From positions 1 through 5,400 of the forward strand of contig CAYOWC010000323.1 of NCBI GenBank assembly GCA_964407525.1: DNA of 5,400 bases. The letters are read 5' to 3'. Under the pieces are notes generated by a model. That model saw nothing but the letters and a program-made list of their open reading frames with translations. It did not search any database and had not been told where the DNA came from. The translations under genes were made by a program, and so were the position numbers. The DNA comes from DUZB01 sp964407525 (GTDB lineage: Bacteria; Desulfobacterota; DSM-4660; Desulfatiglandales; Desulfatiglandaceae). The first letter of the stretch is position 1, and each line of letters begins with the position of its first letter. Of the stretch, positions 1-5,142 are shown piece by piece.

Positions 1-62
1 CCTTTTTCCATCATATACAGGGTCATAATGGTCTCAATAACGCCACACGATCCCACGTAAAA
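1..62 (-). pseudogene. beta-ketoacyl-ACP synthase fragment, truncated by the adjacent mobile element
   Basis: Read on the minus strand from 62 down to the left edge, the only open frame gives YVGSCGVIETIMTLYMMEKG. This matches the stretch that follows the second active-site histidine in beta-ketoacyl-ACP synthases (family pattern GHxxGAxGxxEx...MMxxG, which leads into an IPPT-like motif). These condensing enzymes extend acyl chains on acyl carrier protein in fatty acid, polyketide or aryl-polyene synthesis. The codons just upstream (63-71) read L, S, T and belong to the element's inverted repeat, so the GH part of the motif is missing and the gene is cut there. The C-terminal part continues beyond base 1. 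Only about 20 residues are visible, so the call rests on motif recognition. The orientation matches the acyltransferase at the right edge. Confidence 0.6.
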
Positions 63-85
63 GAGGGACGTTGGTTCCAAAACAA
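60..85 (+). repeat. left inverted repeat of the RAYT element
   Basis: The core at 65-85, GGGACGTTGGTTCCAAAACA plus A, is the exact reverse complement of 1116-1136. Extending to base 60 adds a single mismatch at position 64. It ends the ketosynthase homology on its left. Long repeats like this at both ends of a RAYT gene are likely the substrate recognised by the transposase. Confidence 0.85.
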
Positions 86-157
86 TTTGACAAACGATCA
101 TAGTAGAGATGCCTTCATTTCGTTCCCAGACAACCTAGACTTGATACACCGGGTGCC

Positions 158-733
158 TTGCATCATGTAATGGGCAGGGGGATTGACGGGATAGAGATAT
201 TCGGTAGCAAGAAGGATTGTGAAGATTTTCTTGGCCGTTTGCAGGATCTTTGTGAGAAGGAGGCCCTTCGTATCTATGCCTGGGCTCTCATGGACAGTCA
301 CTTTCATCTCTTGGCCAGAACCGGAAAAATGTCTTTGTCTAACAGTATGAGAAAGCTTCTGACTGGCTACGTTGTCAACTATAATCGCCGGCATAAGAGA
401 TACGGCCATCTTTTTCAAAACCGGTATAAATCTATTTTGTGTGAAGACGATCCCTACCTGTTAGAATTGACACTTTACATCCATCTGAATCCTTTAAGGG
501 CCGGTATAATGAGAGATATGAATGCGTTAAGAACATATGAAAGGTGTGGTCATTCAGCTATTATGGGGATAATCCATCGCCCCTGGCAGGATTGTGACAC
601 GATACTGGGCTATTTCGGGAAGAGACGAAAACGGGCGATTGAAAAATATGCGCAATTTATTGAGGAAGGGGTTAAGGCGGGTAGGAGACCAGAGTTGGTT
701 GGAGGGGGTCTTATTCGGAGTCTTGGAGGATGA
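158..733 (+). CDS. REP-associated Y1 transposase, catalytic domain (gene interrupted by TGA)
   Basis: Y1/HUH transposase domain of the RAYT family, which nicks and rejoins single-stranded DNA through a 5'-phosphotyrosine link. Counting from the TTG at 158, the HUH motif is H48-F49-H50. The GHLFQNRYKS block is at 83-92 and the YIHLNP block at 107-112. Y107 is the likely nucleophile by family position. The end reads GRRPELVGGG then LIRSLGG, a family motif normally followed by W. Here a TGA (731-733) replaces it, and the same frame stays open to 1114. The TTG is a formal start only: frame-matched family sequence (PRQPRLDTPG, then ALHHVMGRG) begins upstream at 125, preceded by GTT at 122 where a start codon would be expected. 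An ATG at 109 lies in the neighbouring frame and would reach this frame by skipping one base in the CCC run at 125-127. This is probably a decaying gene of about 330 codons. Confidence 0.85.
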   Translation: MHHVMGRGIDGIEIFGSKKDCEDFLGRLQDLCEKEALRIYAWALMDSHFHLLARTGKMSLSNSMRKLLTGYVVNYNRRHKRYGHLFQNRYKSILCEDDPYLLELTLYIHLNPLRAGIMRDMNALRTYERCGHSAIMGIIHRPWQDCDTILGYFGKRRKRAIEKYAQFIEEGVKAGRRPELVGGGLIRSLGG

Positions 734-790
734 TCGCAGGTACTTTCGATAAAAAGAGCCGGAAGCAAGATATTTTCGGACGAACGGATA

Positions 791-1114
791 TTGGGGAGCA
801 GCGATTTTGTAAAGAATGCAATCAGAGATGCTGAGGAAAAAGAAAAAGAGACCCTGCGCTTAAATTCAAAGATATCTGGTCTGGAAATATTGGCTGACCA
901 AATATGTGACGGAGAAGGGGTAGAAAAGATAGAGTTATGTTCCGGTATAAGGAAGAGAAATGTGGTTAAATGCCGGAAGGTATTTTGTCAGATAGCGGTC
1001 AAGAAAATGGGCTATTCCGGGGCAGATGTAGCTCGGTTTCTGGGCATCACCACATCGGGGGTGAATCGTTTGGCTGCTTCCGACGTGTTGTCGGATACAA
1101 AAAAATATTATTAA
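791..1114 (+). CDS. C-terminal DNA-binding part of the same RAYT transposase
   Basis: This lies in the same frame as 158-733, with no stop between the TGA at 731-733 and the TAA at 1112-1114. The 57 bases between the two parts encode a linker ending in SDERI, which joins LGSSDFV here. DERILG.xDFV is the conserved RAYT continuation, and it is also present in the fragment at 3093-3362. The TTG at 791 is the leucine codon inside that motif, so it is not a convincing independent start. Residues about 60-97 form a helix-turn-helix of the DnaA C-terminal type (KKMGYSGADVARFLGITTSG) that would bind the element's repeats. Residues 12-30 are rich in charged amino acids and may be helical. On its own the product would lack the catalytic domain. 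It is best read as the 3' half of a broken gene unless the TGA is read through. Confidence 0.7.
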   Translation: MGSSDFVKNAIRDAEEKEKETLRLNSKISGLEILADQICDGEGVEKIELCSGIRKRNVVKCRKVFCQIAVKKMGYSGADVARFLGITTSGVNRLAASDVLSDTKKYY

Positions 1115-1115
1115 G

Positions 1116-1141
1116 TTGTTTTGGAACCAACGTCCCGCTTT
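1116..1141 (+). repeat. right inverted repeat of the RAYT element
   Basis: Bases 1116-1136 are the exact reverse complement of 65-85, and the match runs to 1141 with one mismatch at 1137. It starts two bases after the transposase stop codon. Homology to a second RAYT gene begins directly to its right, so this marks a junction. Confidence 0.85.
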
Positions 1142-1285
1142 ACTTTACCTTTAGAATTAGGGCAGAAGGTATTTGGGGTGCGGCGTTTATACAGCAAATT
1201 TGTAGAGGAAGGTGTCAGCGACGGAAAAAGACCTGAATTGGTTGGCGGCAGTTTAATACGGAGCTTGGGCGGGTGGTTTATTTAG
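1142..1285 (+). pseudogene. second RAYT transposase, internal fragment
   Basis: The plus-strand frame here reads LPLELGQKVFGVRRLYSKF, then VEEGVSDGKRPELVGGS, then LIRSLGGWFI and a stop at 1283-1285. This is the end of the Y1 domain and the linker of a RAYT, equivalent to about 640-733 of the first copy. Here the tryptophan of the GGW motif is intact (TGG at 1274-1276). Both ends are missing: the catalytic HUH region would lie to the left, where the first element's right repeat sits, and homology stops at 1276, right at the hipA end. The last codons overlap the hipA stop codon on the other strand. It has no start codon of its own that fits the family. Its continuation is probably the fragment at 3093-3362. 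Confidence 0.72.
1238..1276 (+). repeat. 39-bp direct repeat, copy A (flanks hipBA)
   Basis: This copy encodes LVGGSLIRSLGGW. It matches 3093-3131 in the same orientation at 37 of 39 positions (differences at the third base of the third codon and the first base of the fifth). The last 26 bases are identical. The repeat ends one base before the hipA stop codon, so it forms one boundary of the toxin-antitoxin block. Confidence 0.85.
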
Positions 1286-2519
1286 ACCGGCCCAATCCAT
1301 TAAGATTATTTTTAATGATGGCATTAATTCTATTCCGGGTGGATTTGGATACACCGGCAGTTAGAGCATGGGTTTGAAAGCGATTTGCAGCATCAGAAAC
1401 CTGCTCAACTATCCGGCCGGCATCCTTTTTTTTTATGCCGTGCTTTTCGGACAGTCTGTAAATATCTGTTTCAGCCGGAGCCTTCCCTTCACCTGAAACA
1501 GTCATCGAGTGCTCTCCCCCGGGGCCGGGTGAATAGACAAGGTCGTATGCCGGTGACAGCGACCATTTGCCCTCATGATCCATCAGGAATCCGAAATTTT
1601 TTACATGGTCGTCCCGGTTATTGGCAAGTATGTTAAAAACCATTTGCCTGAAAGCTCGGAGCAAATCAGAATGGTTTTTAGTCAGGTTTGTTACCACCTT
1701 GAAAAAGTGATCATAGTCTTCGGACGGTAACCTGAAATTTGAATGTATCAGGTTGCCGAAAGTATGGGCATGAAAGCGTTTGTTGCCACTGCGGTCAAAT
1801 CGTTTAATGCCGAAAAAATTATCTCCATGGGTTGTGTTAAAAAGGCGTGTTTCGGTCATATTTATACCGGCATCCTGCGCCATCAAAGAATAGGCGTACT
1901 CAAGGGGTCCGGCATCAAGGAAGTCATTTCCAGAGTGGAACTTGATAATCCAGTGCTCGAAATGTTCTGCAAGATCTGTTTCTCCGGAAATCATATTATC
2001 ATTATAAATACCAACAAGTACTTTTGGCCGGGCCCCGCAGGGACTGCCGCCTGCGTTTATAAGCTGTGGTAACACGTCGTCGGTCCTGCCGGACAGGATG
2101 TCGTGTGACTGCAATGATAAATTATGTAAATCAAACGGGCTTTTATCGCCGGGTATAATATCCAGGGCAGGTTCATAGATCAGAGCTCCCATGGTGTTTT
2201 TGCCAAGAAATGCCAGCCGATCTAAAACAGACAGGGCCTCAATGTCATATCCCTGTTTCCTAAGGTATCGATCCATTAAAAAAAGGCCCCACCCGTCAGG
2301 TAATGAATCGTCAAACAGGCCGAAGACAGGGCTGAAATCTCTGTCTTTGTGTTCAAAGAGTTCTGTCTTTAAGGGAAGCTTATAGGGAGACAGCCACAGT
2401 TCTTTAGTTAAAAAATCCCTATCATATTGAAAATAGAGCTGGTGCTCGTCCTCAGCAAGCTGACCGACGGGGATAATTGTTTTTTCATCAAAGCGCAAGA
2501 GGACATTTAACCGGATCAA
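1278..2519 (-). CDS. hipA: HipA-family serine/threonine kinase toxin
   Basis: Toxin of a type II HipBA toxin-antitoxin pair. E. coli HipA phosphorylates glutamyl-tRNA synthetase and induces dormancy; the target of this homologue is unknown. At 413 residues it is close to the normal length. The N-terminal subdomain (about 1-120) contains FGLFDDSLPDGWG (66-78). The P-loop-like GGSPCGARPK is at 157-166, WIIKFHS at 190-196 and FFGIKRFDR at 235-243. The kinase core NNRDDHVKN is at 300-308 and LSPAYDL at 321-327. By spacing to E. coli HipA, D303, N308 and D326 correspond to the catalytic and metal-binding residues, so the kinase looks intact. The start is TTG (2519-2517), overlapping the hipB stop in TTGA, with an AGAGG ribosome site six bases upstream, which indicates translational coupling. 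A serine in the P-loop (S159) is a candidate autophosphorylation site by analogy only. The stop abuts direct repeat A. Confidence 0.95.
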   Translation of the reverse strand: MIRLNVLLRFDEKTIIPVGQLAEDEHQLYFQYDRDFLTKELWLSPYKLPLKTELFEHKDRDFSPVFGLFDDSLPDGWGLFLMDRYLRKQGYDIEALSVLDRLAFLGKNTMGALIYEPALDIIPGDKSPFDLHNLSLQSHDILSGRTDDVLPQLINAGGSPCGARPKVLVGIYNDNMISGETDLAEHFEHWIIKFHSGNDFLDAGPLEYAYSLMAQDAGINMTETRLFNTTHGDNFFGIKRFDRSGNKRFHAHTFGNLIHSNFRLPSEDYDHFFKVVTNLTKNHSDLLRAFRQMVFNILANNRDDHVKNFGFLMDHEGKWSLSPAYDLVYSPGPGGEHSMTVSGEGKAPAETDIYRLSEKHGIKKKDAGRIVEQVSDAANRFQTHALTAGVSKSTRNRINAIIKNNLNGLGRSK

Positions 2520-2815
2520 ATTGAACCTCTTTTGGGAAGTTTATGCTTTCGCGTTTCAAGATCGTCAATTGATTTAGCAGAAGGAGGATGCAAAAAATCG
2601 TCCATTTCATCAAGCCGTCCAAGCGCTGACAACAATTTCAAAAAATTTTCCAGCGAAATCTTGGCGGTTTGCTCAAACCGCCGCAGGGATGACTCGGAAA
2701 CACCGGATCTTTCGGCCATGGTGGAACGTTTCCATTTGTTCAGAAGGCGCAGCTCTTTAACCTGCTTTGCCAGTATTTGTGCAATTTCTCCGGTTGTTTT
2801 TAACTCAAAATCCAT
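2516..2815 (-). CDS. hipB: HipB-like Xre-family antitoxin and repressor
   Basis: This 99-residue protein has a helix-turn-helix of the Xre/Cro type at about 17-72 (KQVKELRLLNKWKRSTMAER, then SGVSESSLRRFEQTAKISL). The recognition helix is near 40-47. HipB proteins bind HipA to neutralise it and bind operator palindromes to repress the operon. The gene lies directly upstream of hipA with a 4-base overlap, the classic hipBA order. The ATG at 2815 is preceded by GGACGGG four bases upstream, a good ribosome site. The C-terminal tail (about 76-99) is basic and looks unstructured, like the degradable tails of HipB antitoxins. Confidence 0.92.
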   Translation of the reverse strand: MDFELKTTGEIAQILAKQVKELRLLNKWKRSTMAERSGVSESSLRRFEQTAKISLENFLKLLSALGRLDEMDDFLHPPSAKSIDDLETRKHKLPKRGSI

Positions 2816-2897
2816 ATCCCGTCCAAATGATCATATATTATCAATATCGGAATGTTTTTATCATAATGAACAATATATTGTCAATAAATATTATGAT
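2816..2897 (-). promoter_or_regulatory. hipBA promoter and operator region
   Basis: This very AT-rich segment lies upstream of hipB. On the minus strand TTGACA (2884-2879) is a consensus -35 box. Candidate -10 boxes are ATAAAA or GATAAA at 16-17 bp spacing, or TATGAT at a short 13 bp, so the exact -10 is uncertain. Several palindromes overlap it: ACAATATATTGT at 2870-2881, the inverted pair ATCATAAT/ATTATGAT at 2860-2867 and 2890-2897, and ATGATCAT at 2827-2834. These are plausible HipB operators, consistent with autorepression. The operator role is inferred from position and symmetry. Confidence 0.55.
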
Positions 2898-3092
2898 GGG
2901 AATCATACCCATTTTTTTAAAACAGTATTTTGGGGAAACAGGGTGAAGGCCATTCTCGAACAAATTTCCGCCATGCCTTTGTTGATAGACCCTTGAAAAG
3001 ACAATTTCACTTGATGCCATTTTCCAAACTGCGTTTGCATTAGAGTCAGCCTGCTGTGCGATGAAGGAACGTGGGAGACGGGAATTGATATA

Positions 3093-3131
3093 TTGGTTGG
3101 TGGCGGTTTAATACGGAGCTTGGGCGGGTGG
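3093..3131 (+). repeat. 39-bp direct repeat, copy B (flanks hipBA)
   Basis: This copy encodes LVGGGLIRSLGGW and matches copy A at 1238-1276 at 37 of 39 positions. Distance between copies is 1855 bp. Removing one copy plus hipBA would join the two RAYT fragments in the same frame. Confidence 0.85.
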
Positions 3132-3362
3132 GCTTCCGCCAAAGCGTTGCGTGGAGCCAAAGATCGGATTAAAGGAGATGAACGTATCCTGGGGGGTCGC
3201 GATTTCGTCCAAGAGGTTTTAGGGAACTGCCAGCAGCAACTTGAACGTCGCTACCACTATCAGGCCAAGGGCTATGATTTTGATTCGCTGGTTGGCCAAG
3301 TGGCAACCCTATTTGGTGCACTCCCCTCAGTGAAGGTAGCCTGCGGACGTTTGCCCAGGTAG
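3093..3362 (+). pseudogene. RAYT transposase, C-terminal fragment
   Basis: The frame begins inside the RAYT linker with LVGGGLIRSLGGW. It continues through the family's DERILGGRDFVQEVLG block (about residues 29-43) and RRYHYQAKGYDFDSLVGQVA (about 52-71). It breaks off after GRLPR at the TAG ending at 3362, before the terminal helix-turn-helix that the first copy keeps. There is no Y1 catalytic domain, and the TTG at 3093 is a leucine codon inside the motif, not a credible start. Weak GRR-EL-like coding just upstream (3070-3086) is out of frame. It is most simply the continuation of the fragment ending at 1285, separated by the hipBA block. Confidence 0.72.
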
Positions 3363-3409
3363 ACAGGTGAACCGAAAGCCTTCTCGATAAATTTCAGCGC
3401 TTCTTTAAC

Positions 3410-3733
3410 ATGATCCAACATGAGCATATCCTAATTGGGTCCAGGGGTTGGCCTTGGGGCCCGGAATTGAGCAGATTCAAGTACTACTTCCTTGCGAAAG
3501 ACGACATTGTGGTGATCACTAAATTTGTCGGTCTCGTCGGTCCCACAGACGATGGCCGACATAGTATGACCACCCACATAGTGACGATTCTCGGAAAAAG
3601 TAGTGTGTTTTACACCCCAAACGCCTCCGATGAGCTGTCAAACGAGCTGTGGGACCAGCGGTGGATGGCCGCAAACGAAGCGGCTCGTCTATTCACTGTC
3701 CTTGTCGATGGGATTGTTCGCGAATTGAAATAG
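3410..3733 (+). CDS. hypothetical protein, 107 residues
   Basis: I do not recognise this protein. It starts at ATG 3410 without a clear ribosome site. The same frame is open back to a TGA at 3368-3370 but offers no other start codon, so the gene could be missing its true 5' end. The sequence has alternating hydrophobic stretches (DDIVVITKFVGLVGP at 31-45, THIVTILGKSSVFY at 55-68) that look like beta strands, then a helical end rich in W, A and L (about 75-106). There is no signal peptide or membrane segment. Codon use looks like real coding sequence. Its last 45 bases overlap the end of the TIR-RyR gene tail to tail, so at least one of the two 3' ends may have been extended by rearrangement. 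Confidence 0.5.
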   Translation: MIQHEHILIGSRGWPWGPELSRFKYYFLAKDDIVVITKFVGLVGPTDDGRHSMTTHIVTILGKSSVFYTPNASDELSNELWDQRWMAANEAARLFTVLVDGIVRELK

Positions 3734-4687
3734 TGTTGTGGACTCTGGCTGTTGATACATGGACTTAATCGAATAGCCTGATCTCAGGAGAAGCTTTGGC
3801 AGGTACTTCACCGCCTCACGGTCCCATAGCCTGACTTTTTCTGGTATTTTCGACCAAGGGATCCGATACGGTGTGACACGCCGATCTTTATCCGTTTTGG
3901 CATCGTAGCGCCAACCAGCCTCGATTCGTTCTCTTGACCACCGGTCGTGTTCCATCTCCGCGAGCAAGTCCAAAACGTCTCTTGTGAAGTACAGAGGGTT
4001 ATCCGAGTCTTGTGCTCTGCACACATTGAATCCGGCAATGTGAAGCATGCTCAAGAGAAACCGGCTCCGTGTCAGGGTCTGTGTCTTGTCTACCGGATCG
4101 AGCTGGTGCCAGTTCGTACGGCCAGCTCCCTTCATGTGGCTCTGCTGCTCGCTGTGCATGGTGCGGGCGAAGAGCTCGACAAGTCCGCCGTCGCTCGCAC
4201 CTATCCCCGACGCATTTCCGTTCGCCGGGGAGCCGAACGTGCGTGGGAGAGCTCTTTCGAGATTGCGAACGTATGTCTGCTCGTTCGTCCGCCACTTGAA
4301 AATGGCTTGGATGCTGCTCATCTGAAGGTCCATCCCCGGAGGCAACTCAGTCTCGTCCAGATGGATCGCGAAGAAGGGCTTGTCCAGTTTCAAGGCGTAG
4401 TTGATCTCGTTCCGCACATTTCGTGGTCCAATAGCGCGTTGAGTCACGAAGACGATGAACTGGGTACATCTCTTTAGGCTGCCGGCCACTTCCTCCGGCC
4501 ATTCGTTTCCGGGATCAATACCCTCGTCATACCAGATTCGATATCCCATCAGATCCAGGCGCTCTATCTCCGGGTAGACGGCTTCGGCATCAAGATGTGC
4601 GTAGCTCAGAAAAGCGAATGGCTGGTCGCCGGTATATGCAGCGCACGCAACGTGATGTTTACACCTGGCATATGGTTCTCTCTTCAT
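3689..4687 (-). CDS. TIR domain-RyR domain protein, probable defence or signalling effector
   Basis: This 332-residue protein has a TIR domain at about 22-132 and a RyR domain at about 238-306. TIR signatures are FAFLSYAHLDAE (24-35), GYRIWYDEGIDPGNEW (48-63) and FIVFVTQRAI (77-86). NVRNEINYAL (90-99) contains E94, the likely catalytic glutamate of NADase TIRs. KPFFAIHLDE follows at 103-112. The RyR signatures are LAEMEHDRW (242-250), GWRY (258-261), W278 and LWDREAVKYLP (287-297), the pattern of the ryanodine-receptor repeat found in prokaryotic proteins. Bacterial TIR enzymes commonly cleave NAD+ or make cyclic ADP-ribose-type signals during phage defence. RyR units are thought to bind ligands, so RyR may sense a signal that switches on TIR; this link is inference. 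The start is ATG 4687 with only a weak ribosome site (GCGGG). The gene has no obvious operon partner and is more GC-rich than hipBA. Confidence 0.92.
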   Translation of the reverse strand: MKREPYARCKHHVACAAYTGDQPFAFLSYAHLDAEAVYPEIERLDLMGYRIWYDEGIDPGNEWPEEVAGSLKRCTQFIVFVTQRAIGPRNVRNEINYALKLDKPFFAIHLDETELPPGMDLQMSSIQAIFKWRTNEQTYVRNLERALPRTFGSPANGNASGIGASDGGLVELFARTMHSEQQSHMKGAGRTNWHQLDPVDKTQTLTRSRFLLSMLHIAGFNVCRAQDSDNPLYFTRDVLDLLAEMEHDRWSRERIEAGWRYDAKTDKDRRVTPYRIPWSKIPEKVRLWDREAVKYLPKLLLRSGYSIKSMYQQPESTTLFQFANNPIDKDSE

Positions 4688-4752
4688 CCCGCAGACAAAT
4701 TTTTGTAAAACTTCCAGTTAAATCCTATCGAAAGTTTTTCTCCTGACAGTAA

Positions 4753-5142
4753 GTGATGGAAGCGGGAAGAATCCTGGGTGTTGGATTCAATGAACTGAAA
4801 GCAATCATCGATGAAGAACATTTCAAGGTGTTTGAAATGACTATTGAAGAGAGGAGAAAGACTTTCAAAGAGAAACCATCATTCGATGAAACCCATTACG
4901 ACATTCCAACATGGGTGCGTAAAGGAAAAAAAATTGGAAATATGATCACCCGGACCACTACCATTCTGGTCATGATCGAACACCCTGCCTGTGGAAAATA
5001 TCGATTCTTTGATACGGACGTGGGTGATATTGGTGAAAATCCCAATGGCGGAATGGGTTCTCTGAATCTGAAATCGGCTACCAGGAGATTTGAATTCACT
5101 TTTTTACTTTTCCTTGTACAGCGCATGGGCCGATTTCGTTAA
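4753..5142 (+). CDS. hypothetical protein, probably 3'-truncated
   Basis: I do not recognise this protein. It has adjacent GTG (4753) and ATG (4756) starts; ATG giving MEAGRILGVGF is the more likely, since a stop lies just upstream. No strong ribosome site is visible. It is soluble, charged and helical in the first half (ELKAIIDEEHFKVFEMTIEE, then RRKTFKEKP), followed by YDIPTWVRKGKKIG and a beta-like segment TTTILVMIEHPACGKYRFF. From about residue 113 the text turns hydrophobic and atypical, and the last 39 bases lie opposite the end of the acyltransferase gene. The original gene therefore probably ran further and was cut near 5095-5103, the likely right border of the inserted region. It is divergent from the TIR-RyR gene across about 65 bases. 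Confidence 0.5.
   Translation: MMEAGRILGVGFNELKAIIDEEHFKVFEMTIEERRKTFKEKPSFDETHYDIPTWVRKGKKIGNMITRTTTILVMIEHPACGKYRFFDTDVGDIGENPNGGMGSLNLKSATRRFEFTFLLFLVQRMGRFR

Larger units (their letters stand above)
60..1141 (+). mobile_element. RAYT (Y1/HUH transposase) element bounded by inverted repeats
   Basis: This unit has one transposase reading frame between inverted repeats at 60-85 and 1116-1141, which match at 25 of 26 positions. RAYTs are REP-associated tyrosine transposases that process short palindromic DNA as single strands using an HUH motif and one tyrosine. The right repeat begins two bases after the gene's stop codon. The left repeat ends shortly before the coding region and abuts a cut ketosynthase gene, so the ends of the element are well supported. 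I see no convincing target-site duplication. The encoded protein carries at least one disabling lesion (a TGA at 731-733), so the copy is probably inactive by itself. Confidence 0.72.

Noticed and set aside
98..418. Minus-strand open frame of 106 codons
   Set aside because: It lies opposite the RAYT catalytic domain, which has clear family motifs; its own product shows no recognisable pattern.
970..1236. Plus-strand frame of 88 codons
   Set aside because: It overlaps the RAYT helix-turn-helix in another frame and crosses the right inverted repeat and a junction; no protein-like pattern.
1385..2385. Several plus-strand frames opposite hipA (1385-1636, 1743-2072, 2191-2385)
   Set aside because: hipA is intact with all kinase motifs; these are antisense shadows.
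2532..2996. Plus-strand 154-codon frame across hipB and its promoter
   Set aside because: Mostly antisense to hipB, with composition typical of a reverse shadow; the part after 2898 alone is too short to support.
2903..3160. Minus-strand 85-codon frame ending in the hipB upstream region
   Set aside because: It starts within the RAYT fragment on the wrong strand and has no recognisable motif; 2898-3092 is left as unassigned.
3808..4477. Frames overlapping the TIR-RyR gene (3808-4038, 3947-4477, 3999-4299)
   Set aside because: GC-rich shadows with Arg, Ser and Cys-rich, low-quality products; the TIR and RyR motifs fix the true frame.
4695..4706. Small inverted repeat ACAAATTTTTGT between the divergent genes
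   Set aside because: Short and simple AT sequence, no clear promoter geometry around it; could be chance.
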